A stretch of 64,000 nucleotides of DNA from Aliagarivorans marinus DSM 23064 (GCF_000429485.1 NZ_AUBY01000021.1:1-64000); one strand, 5' to 3'. Numbered from the stretch's first letter, positions 28,969 through 38,471 are shown. Made by a program: numbers and translations. The notes: generated from the letters alone by a model not told the origin.

Positions 28969-29262
28969 TCAGGAGAAGACTGGATTAGATAGCACTGGCC
29001 ATTGCCAAACTAAAGCACAAATAGTACATACTATTAAAGATACAAGAAGGAAAATTCTTTCGGCTTTATGTTCTCGCCCCAGAGAAAGCGCACCCATTCC
29101 AACAGGCAAACCCAAAGCCATCTCAACTAAATACATAGACACAACACCTAAGCAAATAACCACCCCCATCAAATCATCATCCAAGTTGTAAAACTGAGAG
29201 AGTAAAATATGGTAAATCGTTAGAAAAAACGCTAAAGAAAAAAACTTAACAATGTAGTTCAA
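28969..29262 (-). CDS. Small membrane protein, probable immunity partner of the displaced Rhs tip
   Basis: 97 aa from a TTG start with GAGG upstream, beginning 11 bp after the stop of the displaced tip gene. Three hydrophobic segments. It resembles the 97-aa protein behind the main rhs gene: both have a Y-x-x-EM-x-x-G-x-P-x-G-x-G block followed by an Arg-Phe and a long hydrophobic helix ending in Trp. Equal length, equal position after a toxin tip and this similarity argue for a paralogous immunity protein. The family itself is not recognised. Confidence 0.6.
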   Translation of the reverse strand: MNYIVKFFSLAFFLTIYHILLSQFYNLDDDLMGVVICLGVVSMYLVEMALGLPVGMGALSLGREHKAERIFLLVSLIVCTICALVWQWPVLSNPVFS

Positions 29263-29273
29263 AACTAAAACCT

Positions 29274-29648
29274 CTAGTGATCATCAATAATAATCCCGCC
29301 AATTGAATTTGTAAGGCCACCTGCTTCAATTGCCCAATCAGCTTTGCTCATATGATGGAACTTTCTATCAGGAAGAACTAGCTTCCCACTACCAACCATG
29401 ATCTTTCCTGTAGCAGCTCTGACTGAGGTACCTATGTCAACTACTGTTGACGTGACTTTAGCCCCTTCTTCTGACATCCCAGCCTTTTGAAGGTTTGTCT
29501 CTAACCAATTAGATCCGGTAAAGGCTGTTTGCATATTATCAACACCTCTAGCCATCAATATCATGCCGCCCTTGCATGCTAGCCCGAGGGAGACTTTACA
29601 CATCATAAAGCCCCCTGCAACTTGCGTTAAGCCATCAACTCCCGTCAA
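29274..29648 (-). CDS. Displaced Rhs C-terminal tip (orphan toxin domain)
   Basis: About 124 residues with no convincing start (TTG at 29648, in-frame stop three codons before it). It is similar to the last 130 residues of the large Rhs protein: shared GGMILMARGVDNMQTAFTGS versus GGAIGMRGIDNMQSVFTGHS, shared DIGTS/DVGTS, and HHMSKADW versus QHMSKREW. The pattern resembles DUF4225-type Rhs tips. Orphan tips with their immunity gene are left when a new tip replaces the old one; they are usually silent until recombined back. Expression as a free protein is doubtful. Confidence 0.65.
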   Translation of the reverse strand: MTGVDGLTQVAGGFMMCKVSLGLACKGGMILMARGVDNMQTAFTGSNWLETNLQKAGMSEEGAKVTSTVVDIGTSVRAATGKIMVGSGKLVLPDRKFHHMSKADWAIEAGGLTNSIGGIIIDDH

Positions 29649-29657
29649 CAGATTCGC

Positions 29658-29890
29658 CTAGCGAGGGTAAATCCTCGCAAATGGGCTCACCGTAGATATC
29701 ACGCTTATTAACAATTTCCCCATATTCAATCGCTCTTCGGAACTTTGTCTACTGGGCAAAAAGCTCATACCAGAACAAGAGTTCATACGAAGACGGACCA
29801 ATGCAGGCGACTTTGCACGTAATCGAAGATGGCTGCGAGTGGTTGCTTTACACATTTGAATGGCTTAATTGCACCTTCCCTATACCAAGA
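29658..29890 (-). pseudogene. Decayed coding remnant upstream of the displaced tip
   Basis: The frame of the displaced tip continues upstream past a stop as VSPFARIYPR, which may be the equivalent of the IFSRVN junction of the main protein. Another frame gives an interrupted protein-like reading (RRAIEYGEIVNKRDIYGEP). No intact gene is evident; likely relic of Rhs or associated sequence. Confidence 0.35.
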
Positions 29891-29914
29891 AAACACTACG
29901 CAGTGACATGATCA

Positions 29915-30094
29915 CTACTTCTTCCTTTTTCTAAGCGTAGCACTGTTGGTCAAAGCATAATTGCCTATATAAATGGAAAAAACCATCATTCCAAGCCCAC
30001 TCCAAATACTAAGCCCACTAAAAACCAAAAATACAGAAACCAAAAAAATATGAAGCGCCAAAAGGATATATATTATCTTTAAAAACTTTTTCAT
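29915..30094 (-). CDS. Small membrane protein (59 aa), probable immunity protein of a second displaced tip
   Basis: Starts MKKFLKIIYILLALHIFLV with two hydrophobic helices and ends in a basic RKRKK tail. Its ATG overlaps the TGA of the truncated tip relic at 30091-30195 (ATGA), the tight coupling seen between toxin tips and immunity genes. It is not similar to the two 97-aa membrane proteins. Function inferred only from position. Confidence 0.5.
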   Translation of the reverse strand: MKKFLKIIYILLALHIFLVSVFLVFSGLSIWSGLGMMVFSIYIGNYALTNSATLRKRKK

Positions 30095-30195
30095 TCTAAA
30101 CAATCCACAGAGCAATACATTACAGCGCCTACCTGAAAGCCAACTGCACCAACGCCAATCACAGCCCCAACTGTATTAACCCTTGAGAAGACCTT
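30091..30195 (-). pseudogene. Relic of another Rhs C-terminal tip
   Basis: Minus strand reads VFSRVNTVGAVIGVGAVGFQ and ends MYCSVDCLE before a TGA. The main Rhs protein has IFSRVNNAVTFFGGVGQIG at the equivalent place, so this is the beginning of a tip, truncated after about 35 residues. An in-frame TAG lies just upstream. It precedes the 59-aa membrane protein. Confidence 0.6.
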
Positions 30196-30197
30196 GA

Positions 30198-30235
30198 TTG
30201 ACTGCTCCTCGACCTAAAGGACGAGGAGCAGTCAA
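30198..30235. repeat. Perfect 14-bp inverted repeat with 10-nt loop
   Basis: Arms TTGACTGCTCCTCG and CGAGGAGCAGTCAA. No T run follows on either strand, so it is not a standard terminator. It lies exactly at the upstream edge of the truncated tip relic and about 100 bp after the immunity gene of the main rhs operon. Confidence 0.8.
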
Positions 30236-30331
30236 ATTGATTAGGTGTTATCGGGAAACTTCTCAGGGAATGAGATCAAAAAGCAATCATTCACGCTCTC
30301 GCCCTGCCCACTAGCTGAGGATCATTTGCTC

Positions 30332-30625
30332 CTAAAAAATGTCTGTAAATAGCATTACTAAAAAAGCCCAGTTTACTACGGTCACCACAACTGAAAATAC
30401 AAAGACAACCAGTAGCATAAACCACCTTGGCCCATTTAGATCTTTGTGTAGCGTTCCAGAACCGAAGCCCATTGGCTTTCCTGAGCTCATCTCGTAAAGC
30501 ATTTTTACAAATAATCCCCAAAGAAGAAGAGGGAAAAAAGGGCCGCTTTTACTAGCTACATCTTCATAAGGCGCACTCACAAGCAAAGCTACTATAGCGT
30601 AACAAAGAAAAACCAAATCAGTCAT
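30332..30625 (-). CDS. Small membrane protein, probable immunity protein of the large Rhs toxin
   Basis: 97 aa, begins MTDLVFLCYAIVALLVSAPY, with three hydrophobic segments. It starts 16 bp after the rhs stop on the same strand, the standard place of the cognate immunity gene. It shares length and a central EMxxGxPxGxG block with the 97-aa protein at 28969-29262, as expected if the two toxin tips are also related. No known family recognised. Confidence 0.62.
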   Translation of the reverse strand: MTDLVFLCYAIVALLVSAPYEDVASKSGPFFPLLLWGLFVKMLYEMSSGKPMGFGSGTLHKDLNGPRWFMLLVVFVFSVVVTVVNWAFLVMLFTDIF

Positions 30626-30641
30626 AAATCAACCAGGTACT

Positions 30642-33600
30642 CTACTTGTCATAATACTCTTGACCTTTAATGCTGGCGTCAACGCCCTCTAAAAACCACT
30701 CCCTTTTTGACATATGCTGAAAGCTCCTATCTGTTCGAGCCCCCCTAGACCAAAAAGGAATTTTTGCTGGAACTTTGCGAAATATGCCTGTTAAAGAAGT
30801 ACCAACATCAAATAAGTCTCCCGCCATTTTTGCATTGTCACTCGACATATTCATTTGCTGAAGCCCCATTTCTAATCCACTGTGTCCGGTAAAGACTGAT
30901 TGCATGTTGTCTATCCCTCTCATCCCTATTGCCCCTCCAGCAGCACAGGCGATTCCGCCAGATACATAACACAGCCCTACACCTGTACCTATCTGACCCA
31001 CTCCACCAAAGAACGTTACCGCATTATTAACCCTCGAAAAAATCATCTCTCGATTCTCGCTAATTACACTTTTTGCTCTGCCCCAAAGGCCGGAAACCTC
31101 GTCCCCCTGCTCATTAAACAAATTAGCCAATGCCCCAGTTCGCGCCCCATCCCGGAACGTCCCGCCCGCGAAGTGACTGGATGCTCCGCCTGCCAGCGCC
31201 GCTACCGCTACATTCCCAAAATCAATGCCTGCGGTTTCAAACCCCCAGCCTTTGCCTAGACCATTGTCTCCTGTGGTAAGCCCTTTGGCGAACGCACTAC
31301 TTAAGAAGCCGGTACCAAAGTTATCCCCTTTCACCACATTCAGGCTGCCCCCTGCCATGCCGTGCACAAAGGAGCGGCCAAAGGGCGATTTGCCAAAGGT
31401 TTCATGCAATATCCCCGTATCACCGAGTGCATGCCCCACCCCTGCAAAGACCCCTGAAGTCAGGCCCGCAAAAAACGCGGATTGTATATCCATTCCCATC
31501 ACCAGACCACCAATAAAGCCCATCCCAAAACCCAGGGCCATGCTGCCGATAGCGCCTAGTGGAACTTTTGCAGCAATTACCGCACTGACGATGCTGATGA
31601 TGAGACCGAAGATGTTTCCGCTGGGGTCGTGGTATTTCAATGGGTTATTAACCACATAGGCATAGCGGTTATGGTTCAGGGCATCATCCGGTGATTGCAT
31701 AGCAGGGTCGGGACTTAAGAATATCCCCAGGTTGGGATCGTATATCCGGGCATTCATATGGATAAGCCCCACTTCAGCAACATGCTCATGGCCGGTAAAG
31801 CCGCGGTTGGTCAAACTGCCAAATAGCAGCCCCGCGGGAAGCGGGGAGGTTTGCTCCCAGTCGATCGCCCGCGCTTCACCCCAAGGATCAAACCAGGTTT
31901 CGGATATCACTTGCCCCAAGGTATTGGTGATAAGATTTACCGAGTTCAGTGCATCCTGATGGAAGTAGTGGACCTCCCGGCTCAGTTCGCTATTGTCTGA
32001 TACGCGCTCTGTCTTGATGGATACACCAATTGCGCGGCCTCCCACATACAGATAGTTACGTTGCTCTGCCTGATAGCCTTCCAGCCCTTCGTGATAGCGC
32101 TCTTCATAAACCTTACCCAGATAGAAGGTTTGATCATCACCGCCCGCGCGTTTTCTAACCCGCTGATTATCCGCGTCATAGACAAAGCTGACATGCTCGG
32201 TGCCTTTGCTAAGGGTTAACGCCTGACCGGCCAAGCCCCAGGTAAACTGCCGCTCTCCGATTGCGGTTACCGCGCCGCGCTGATTGTAACTAAGGGTATC
32301 CGTGCCCACCTGCGTGGGGCCAAACGCCCGGTTACCGTATTGATAACTCACCCCATTCTTGGTGAGGAAGTTACCCCGGGTATCGTAGCTAAAGGTCTCA
32401 GTGAAGCGGTTTGTTTTTCCTAGAACCGCATAGTTAGTCGAGTTGTATTCTGCTGAGATAAGCTGCTCAGCGCTGTCATAGCTAAAGGTTTCCTGAATGC
32501 CGCGGGTGAGATCGGTGCGCGACAGCATATTATCGTTTCTGTCGTAAATGTAAGCCATCTGCCTCAGCCATGAGCGTCCACTGAAGAGCTCAGTATCGCC
32601 GGGGCCGCGGGTGTCGATATTATGCAACTGACCCGTGCCATTGTGGTAGTTGTAGTCAGTCGTAACGCCATTCCCGAAACTCTCTGCGCGTACACGCCCG
32701 TGGGCGTCGACCTCGTGGGCTCGCCAGTAAACGCTATACTCGGGTGCGTCGAGATTTTCTAGCACGTACCCCCAGACACTCTCTCTGTCTACCTCATCCA
32801 GGCGTTTCATATCGAAGTAACCATAGAGTGCACCAACATGCGCGACTAGGCTGAGCATATCTTCTATCGCTTGAACGTAGGTGTCATAGCGCCCTACCAA
32901 TAGCTCGCGGGCCACGCTGTAGTCATTCGCCATACTATTGAGAGTGCCGCGCCAATCATTTTGCACATAAGGATTCGTTGAGAATGTATTGCCATCGAGA
33001 ATCACGATTTCTACCAGCCCTTCGGCGCTGAGTTCACCAAACCAGGCGTTGTCCGTACTCTCCGTAAATACGCCCCACGGCGTGTCACCACCTTGTGCTA
33101 TCTCAAGGTATTCATCATGAGATATCTCAATGACTTCGGCAGTATTGGGATCGAAAATATAGTGAAAATCAGGCGTAATCAGCAGTGGGATGGTGACCGT
33201 CCCATGTAATGGCACAAAGGTATCCGGTGTCACCGTCATCGCATAGCCTTCATCGCTGTACCATACCCGATGTGCCCGGCCTTGGTAGCGCCCTAAGGTT
33301 GTGTCATTGACGCCCTCAACGGGAATGGTTTGCCCGGCGGCTTCACGCATCTCCAGCTCCCAAGCTTCAAGCTGTTTTAGCTGAGGCTTAATCTCTTCGG
33401 CGGCGGCCAGGTAGATTTCAGCATTGGCTATGGCTTCGTCAATGATATCCTGCACCTCCTCCCGGGAGATATCCATGGTGTTTTGACCTACCGGTCCGGT
33501 CAATGCACTTAGATGACCATGTTGATAGTGATAGATGATATCAAAACCATTTGGACGGCTTTCGGTGTCTAACTGCCCCTCGCTATTGTAGTCGTAATCA

Positions 33601-36600
33601 ATAACCCACTGAATATCCCCGAGAGCCGGGTCGTGAAGTGCCTGGGTTTGCTTGGTCAGCTGACCCATGCCATGTGTATCTTCATCGACGGTCCATCTAT
33701 ATTCATACATTTGGACTACCGACTGCTCTGCCTGCAGCTCCCCATCAATCAGTACTTCAATGTGCTGCTCAGCAAGATTAGGCGCACCGTCCGAGGCATA
33801 CACCCAGTACGCGCGCTCTTCCCGAGTATCGAGAATGCGGTTTTGCTGGTAGGCCTGGCCGATTTGGTCATACTTGGTGGTGGTCACGACACCTTCCGGA
33901 TCGGTTTGAACAATAACTTCACCGAAGCCATTGTTGTCAAACGTCCACCGCCCCATTGCCGGGTCATCATGTACGGTCTTATGACCAAGGCGGTCATACT
34001 CAAAGAAGGTAGGGTGCTCACCATCGAGGGTCGTTTGCACAAGCCACCCTTTGGGGTGGTAGACGTAATCGATGGTGGCTTTGCCCTCGGACGTTTGTCG
34101 GATGACATCCCCCCGCGCATTCTCATAGCGTCGGCTCTGCACACCGTTTTTGTCGAATGTGGCGGTATAACCAGGAAAATACGCCGTACGGGTCATGTTC
34201 GTGGTTCCACCATCGCCGGATGGTTCAGAGATAGTGAGAGGCCGACCAATAGCATCGTAGGTCTGCACACTCCAATAGGGAGCATAGCCACTAAAGTAGG
34301 GGCGACTTATCCGAACAGGCTGGCCTCGATGGTCATACTCGATATCAACATAGATGGCTTTACCGTCCATCGAGTAACTCACTTCGCGAAGAGTGTGCCC
34401 GATATCGCTTATCACCTTGATGGTTGTTATGTCTCCCGGCGCACGCTCTATCTCACAGTAGGCAGCATCGGGAAGCCCTGATGCCTCGCAGTTTGAGCGG
34501 GTGCTGTCGGTTACACGCATTCGCGTGTAGGTCGTGTCAGTGGCAATACCAGGATAATCAATGGCTTCAACTCGCCCCAACCAGTCTCGGTAATAGGTAA
34601 TGGTGGCATCTATAAAGCCTGGGGGTTTCTCTGTCTTAACGAAACCGGTAGTCGCATCGTAGGTGTAGGCGGTAGTTTGATTGCTGAGCTCCTCTGAGCC
34701 GTCGGGTTTGTATGCCAGATTTGAGACTTTTTGCTCGCGTAAAAACAGCCCTTTATCGTATTCATAAGTTACGACTCGGTCTATATCAGCACCGCTGGCC
34801 TGCATGGTCTCCTTCGTCACATTCCCCAGCGCGTCATACTCATAAATGGTCGTGAGGTAGGTATTACTATCCCCATTGGTTTCTGACTCAAGCAGCCCAT
34901 TTTGGTAGTAGGTAAACGAGGCGGTATCACTATAGTCCCCCTCAGGCGTAATGTGTTTCACCGTGGTGCTCTCAACCCGGTTATTCTGCCAGGGCATATC
35001 CATGGCAGGTGGTTTGAAGGTGCTCACGGTTTCGGTTCTGTAGTAATCCCCCGGTATTAAGCTCACCAGTGAATCCACCTGACTCTCGATACGGCCAACA
35101 TTCATAAACTCATCGAAGTCGCTGTAGTGAGTGTAGGTATCCGTAAGCTGCGTACCATCAAGCTCGAATGCCTGTTGCACGTTAGTTTGCAAGTGCGAAA
35201 ACCAGATTTGCTCTGGATTCAATGCGCGCTGCGCATTGACCAATGTGGTCTCACAGGTTGCCACACCGGGTACCATTTTCCCTTGAGGGCTAACCATACA
35301 GTAGGCTGACTGCGAATGGTTGAGCAGTACTTCTGCCCCTGTGGTGGGAACAAGCACATCCTCAACTTCTGCTACTTGCCCGTTGAAAGGGAAAATGAGC
35401 GAGCGAGTCTCACGCACCTCATGGTTGGCTAATTCATCGCGCATCGCAACGTAGCCTAAGCCTAAAAATCCCCGGCCCTTAAGGCCGTCGCGAAACCCGC
35501 CATAGCGATAGGTTTTGTGGCCAACCAGCTGCTCTGTTTTTGGACTAAGCTGGATGACTTCATCAACCAAAAACATTCCGCGGTTAATGGACACTGTATT
35601 CGCCAACAGGTAGTCACGTTGCTCGTCGTTTTCGTAGTAAAGGAAGTCAGGATCGTAGTGAGTGCTACCACCGCCAATCGCTTGATAGCTAAACTTGATA
35701 GAGGCGCTATCTAGGCTGTCGACACGGGCTAAAAACTTATGGGATAAACTCCGGTTACCATGAAAGATCCTAGGCTCTTTATCTTCATCTAAAACAATAA
35801 AAGATACTCGGCCATCTCCTAACACATCAACAAAACTAGCAAAGTCTTGTTCCTTGATCTCTGGGACATCACTGATGATTTGCTCTGCGTCTAAGAAGAG
35901 CCCTGCCACTTGGTAACGGACATATAGCGCACCATCCAACCAATAGTAGAGATCTAATTGACCGTTACCACTGATATCGAAAAAGCCAACATTGTCACTA
36001 GATTCAATATCTTGGTGGGTTGTAGTCAAATCCTCCATGGTTGAGAAGTACCCAGTTCCCAACCCCTGTACAACGCGAATCGTGTTTTTGTTGGCCAGCC
36101 TCAAGAAATCGAGGTTACTATCACCATTGATGTCTTCCATCCAATCTAGAAAGCCACCTTCGAATGTTTGGAGAGGCGCACCCCATCGGCCAAAGCGTTG
36201 GGAGGCGTTAAGCGACATATCAAGACGATGAATACTGTTGACTGAAGAGCCAATAGGGCCACTACTTCCAGCATAGAGTTCCTTACCACTGTAATTTCCG
36301 GCGACACCGTCATTGTTGAAGTCCCCAAGATGAGTGATCACACTCATCTCTTGATTTCTACCGTTGTGTTTTTCGGTGTAGTTAACTATCCAAACGCTCT
36401 CTTGGAACACGCCATCACTGAGCTCCCGATATTGCTGCCTGAAGTGAAAATCATGTCTAGAGCCAACTCCTCCCTCTTTCGTCCAAGCTGATTCACAAAT
36501 CAAATCGGCATAGCCGTTCCCGGTTACATCTGCCAGATATAAAGCATGAGCGGGGTGGTCATCATAGCAACCAACAGCGTAAGTAATTTCTTCGATTGCG

Positions 36601-37979
36601 GGTGTGGAAGCAGATGCGAACGCTTCTTGTACATAGGTACCTTCAACAATGGATACTTCCAAAGTGCGATCTTTTAGAAACACCAGATCATTTGTGCCAT
36701 CTTGGTACAAATCCATCGATACTAAGCGACTGTGGTCACTAATGATCCCACCGCTGTCACTGAACAATTGCTTGTATTCCGCCCACTCAAGCAAGCCCTC
36801 TGCGTTTCTAGAACCTTGTGCAACATAGATTAATCCATCACTGTCTACCCCAATGAGATCTTGTGCTCCATTACCTGTAATGTCGGCCATATAGTTCGAT
36901 TCATATCCGACCTGCTGAAAACGCGTATCTTCCTCAAACTCAACGCCACTACTTTCAAGTTGCCATTGATACTTAAAATCGATAGGAGGTAAGCAATCAC
37001 TACTCCCTGGTGAGCACATCCTGACCTGAGTGAGGTAATCAACACCAAACTCATCCGCTGTGTAATAAAGCTCATAACGCCAAGCTTCAAATAAGCTGCT
37101 CCCTTTCACAGAGAGCGCGGATAAACGGTAATGGTGATTCTGGGGCCGGCCATGCACCCATCCTTGGGTTTGGTTTTCACTCTCAACCCAGGTAAAGTCA
37201 ATACGCCCCGCGCCGGTAGTGGTGTTGATGTTACCGCCATACCAAACCGCTTTTAATCTCACAAACTGCTCATCTTCCTTCGCTCTACAGTCATCGTCTT
37301 GGTCTCTCGGATACTCACAGTACTCGTAAGCAATCATATTCGGGTGAGCAGCCGGGTTGGGTATATCGCCGGCATCCAGGTAGAGCCCCTCCGTTGTTGT
37401 TAACATCAGTTGCCTTACTGGATCGTGACTGTCAGGCTCCTCTTCGGCACTGGGGCCATAAACGGGCGTATTGTAAATGTGTAGCAACCCCTCAACATTG
37501 CGTATCTCAACCGTTGTCGGGCCGAAGTCATTGGCTTCACGAATAGTGATATAGTCGACTGGATTCACTTCCGCACGGTATTTTGCGCCTGCCTGACCGG
37601 GGCTTCCTTCAACCAAGATAAGTCGCTGTCCATCGAGGCAATAGGCATCGTCGGTTTGATACTGGGGAGGTTGGTTAATACCATCCACCGCTTCTGTTTT
37701 CTCACAACGATGGAACATGCTGCTGCCAGAGAAGGTCCAACCATACCCTGTCAATCCAGCACCACTGGTATGGTGATATACCAGCGAAAACTCTGGTTGG
37801 AGATTAGCTTTTCCCTGAGGGACTTCGATAGGGATGCGGTAGTTTGCTGTGCCATCCACAACATTAAACTCAGACGGCAACACGCCCGTATGGGTCGGAA
37901 GCGTGTCATCCGCCCAAGCAAGAGAGGCTGTCGCAAAAATGCTGCATAGCATTATGGTTGTCACGAACTTACTTCTCAT
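30642..37979 (-). CDS. Large exported SpvB/FG-GAP/YD-repeat Rhs protein with variable C-terminal tip
   Basis: 2445 aa. A Sec signal peptide (residues 1-23, cleavage after SLAWA) is followed by an SpvB/TcaC-like domain (about 30-350: LPSEFNVVDGTANYRIPI, GLTGYGWTFSG), FG-GAP/VCBS-type repeats (about 355-770: DITGNGAQDL, DVTGNGYADL, DINGDSNLDF, DISGNGQLDL), a TcdB-like middle (GRGFLGLGY), many YD repeats (about 1030-2000), the Rhs core (RGFTGHEHVAEVG to DPSG, about 2050-2120), a Gly/Ala-rich hydrophobic section and a tip after about 2290. Rhs shells encapsulate a toxin tip that is delivered to neighbouring cells. The tip resembles DUF4225-type sequences; its target is unknown. No VgrG, PAAR or T6SS gene is here; the signal peptide argues for a Sec route. 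Confidence 0.9.
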   Translation of the reverse strand: MRSKFVTTIMLCSIFATASLAWADDTLPTHTGVLPSEFNVVDGTANYRIPIEVPQGKANLQPEFSLVYHHTSGAGLTGYGWTFSGSSMFHRCEKTEAVDGINQPPQYQTDDAYCLDGQRLILVEGSPGQAGAKYRAEVNPVDYITIREANDFGPTTVEIRNVEGLLHIYNTPVYGPSAEEEPDSHDPVRQLMLTTTEGLYLDAGDIPNPAAHPNMIAYEYCEYPRDQDDDCRAKEDEQFVRLKAVWYGGNINTTTGAGRIDFTWVESENQTQGWVHGRPQNHHYRLSALSVKGSSLFEAWRYELYYTADEFGVDYLTQVRMCSPGSSDCLPPIDFKYQWQLESSGVEFEEDTRFQQVGYESNYMADITGNGAQDLIGVDSDGLIYVAQGSRNAEGLLEWAEYKQLFSDSGGIISDHSRLVSMDLYQDGTNDLVFLKDRTLEVSIVEGTYVQEAFASASTPAIEEITYAVGCYDDHPAHALYLADVTGNGYADLICESAWTKEGGVGSRHDFHFRQQYRELSDGVFQESVWIVNYTEKHNGRNQEMSVITHLGDFNNDGVAGNYSGKELYAGSSGPIGSSVNSIHRLDMSLNASQRFGRWGAPLQTFEGGFLDWMEDINGDSNLDFLRLANKNTIRVVQGLGTGYFSTMEDLTTTHQDIESSDNVGFFDISGNGQLDLYYWLDGALYVRYQVAGLFLDAEQIISDVPEIKEQDFASFVDVLGDGRVSFIVLDEDKEPRIFHGNRSLSHKFLARVDSLDSASIKFSYQAIGGGSTHYDPDFLYYENDEQRDYLLANTVSINRGMFLVDEVIQLSPKTEQLVGHKTYRYGGFRDGLKGRGFLGLGYVAMRDELANHEVRETRSLIFPFNGQVAEVEDVLVPTTGAEVLLNHSQSAYCMVSPQGKMVPGVATCETTLVNAQRALNPEQIWFSHLQTNVQQAFELDGTQLTDTYTHYSDFDEFMNVGRIESQVDSLVSLIPGDYYRTETVSTFKPPAMDMPWQNNRVESTTVKHITPEGDYSDTASFTYYQNGLLESETNGDSNTYLTTIYEYDALGNVTKETMQASGADIDRVVTYEYDKGLFLREQKVSNLAYKPDGSEELSNQTTAYTYDATTGFVKTEKPPGFIDATITYYRDWLGRVEAIDYPGIATDTTYTRMRVTDSTRSNCEASGLPDAAYCEIERAPGDITTIKVISDIGHTLREVSYSMDGKAIYVDIEYDHRGQPVRISRPYFSGYAPYWSVQTYDAIGRPLTISEPSGDGGTTNMTRTAYFPGYTATFDKNGVQSRRYENARGDVIRQTSEGKATIDYVYHPKGWLVQTTLDGEHPTFFEYDRLGHKTVHDDPAMGRWTFDNNGFGEVIVQTDPEGVVTTTKYDQIGQAYQQNRILDTREERAYWVYASDGAPNLAEQHIEVLIDGELQAEQSVVQMYEYRWTVDEDTHGMGQLTKQTQALHDPALGDIQWVIDYDYNSEGQLDTESRPNGFDIIYHYQHGHLSALTGPVGQNTMDISREEVQDIIDEAIANAEIYLAAAEEIKPQLKQLEAWELEMREAAGQTIPVEGVNDTTLGRYQGRAHRVWYSDEGYAMTVTPDTFVPLHGTVTIPLLITPDFHYIFDPNTAEVIEISHDEYLEIAQGGDTPWGVFTESTDNAWFGELSAEGLVEIVILDGNTFSTNPYVQNDWRGTLNSMANDYSVARELLVGRYDTYVQAIEDMLSLVAHVGALYGYFDMKRLDEVDRESVWGYVLENLDAPEYSVYWRAHEVDAHGRVRAESFGNGVTTDYNYHNGTGQLHNIDTRGPGDTELFSGRSWLRQMAYIYDRNDNMLSRTDLTRGIQETFSYDSAEQLISAEYNSTNYAVLGKTNRFTETFSYDTRGNFLTKNGVSYQYGNRAFGPTQVGTDTLSYNQRGAVTAIGERQFTWGLAGQALTLSKGTEHVSFVYDADNQRVRKRAGGDDQTFYLGKVYEERYHEGLEGYQAEQRNYLYVGGRAIGVSIKTERVSDNSELSREVHYFHQDALNSVNLITNTLGQVISETWFDPWGEARAIDWEQTSPLPAGLLFGSLTNRGFTGHEHVAEVGLIHMNARIYDPNLGIFLSPDPAMQSPDDALNHNRYAYVVNNPLKYHDPSGNIFGLIISIVSAVIAAKVPLGAIGSMALGFGMGFIGGLVMGMDIQSAFFAGLTSGVFAGVGHALGDTGILHETFGKSPFGRSFVHGMAGGSLNVVKGDNFGTGFLSSAFAKGLTTGDNGLGKGWGFETAGIDFGNVAVAALAGGASSHFAGGTFRDGARTGALANLFNEQGDEVSGLWGRAKSVISENREMIFSRVNNAVTFFGGVGQIGTGVGLCYVSGGIACAAGGAIGMRGIDNMQSVFTGHSGLEMGLQQMNMSSDNAKMAGDLFDVGTSLTGIFRKVPAKIPFWSRGARTDRSFQHMSKREWFLEGVDASIKGQEYYDK

Positions 37980-38286
37980 GGGTGAGCTCCTTAAACCGTG
38001 CTATCCGCTTTTCAAGACGGGCAAGTTCCCCATCACTGTGAGTTGGAAGAGTTAATGCTGCTGTTGGGATATCGATTTCCGGTTGCTGTTGTTCAGCATC
38101 TTGAATGCGTTGAGAAACCGTTGTGAGTGTCTGTCTGGCGTGTTGCGAAATACGCGTTCCCGATGATTCGGAGGTTTCAGGTGGGGGAGAGGTATAGATT
38201 GTCGCAATGGGAACAGTTGAGAGCCGCCAGAAATATACAGCAATACAGACAGAAACAGCACAGAGCACATACAAAATCCATTTCAT
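37969..38286 (-). CDS. Membrane-anchored partner encoded just upstream of rhs
   Basis: 105 aa from the ATG at 38286, which has GGAG 6 nt before it (an earlier ATG at 38298 lacks an RBS). One N-terminal transmembrane helix (MKWILYVLCAVSVCIAVYFW), then a Pro/Ser-rich stretch and a charged coiled-coil-like C-terminus (LARLEKRIARFKELTHEK). The last 11 bp overlap the rhs start, so the two are translationally coupled. It probably helps export or anchor the Rhs protein; this is inference from position only. Confidence 0.68.
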   Translation of the reverse strand: MKWILYVLCAVSVCIAVYFWRLSTVPIATIYTSPPPETSESSGTRISQHARQTLTTVSQRIQDAEQQQPEIDIPTAALTLPTHSDGELARLEKRIARFKELTHEK

Positions 38287-38471
38287 AGCGTTCTCCATTA
38301 GTTGGCTTTATAGCCATTTGCATTTGATTGACACCCAAGGGACCTATCACCTAAACATCAACATCCCGTGAGTTGAAAATACTTGTTGATCAAATGCTTA
38401 ATATGATGTTGTATACAAATAACCGCTCTGTCAATAGGGTTTTATACTCGACCTGAGTACAAGGAGGTACC

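Noticed and set aside
30198..30235. Classical rho-independent terminator
   Set aside because: No T run follows on either strand; reported as an unexplained inverted repeat instead.
30291..30521. 76-aa ORF overlapping the 97-aa gene behind rhs
   Set aside because: Out of frame with the better positioned 97-aa membrane protein and lacks an RBS.
33633..34481. 282-aa plus-strand ORF
   Set aside because: Lies wholly antisense to the YD-repeat part of the rhs gene, has no family features and no RBS; a shadow of repetitive coding sequence.
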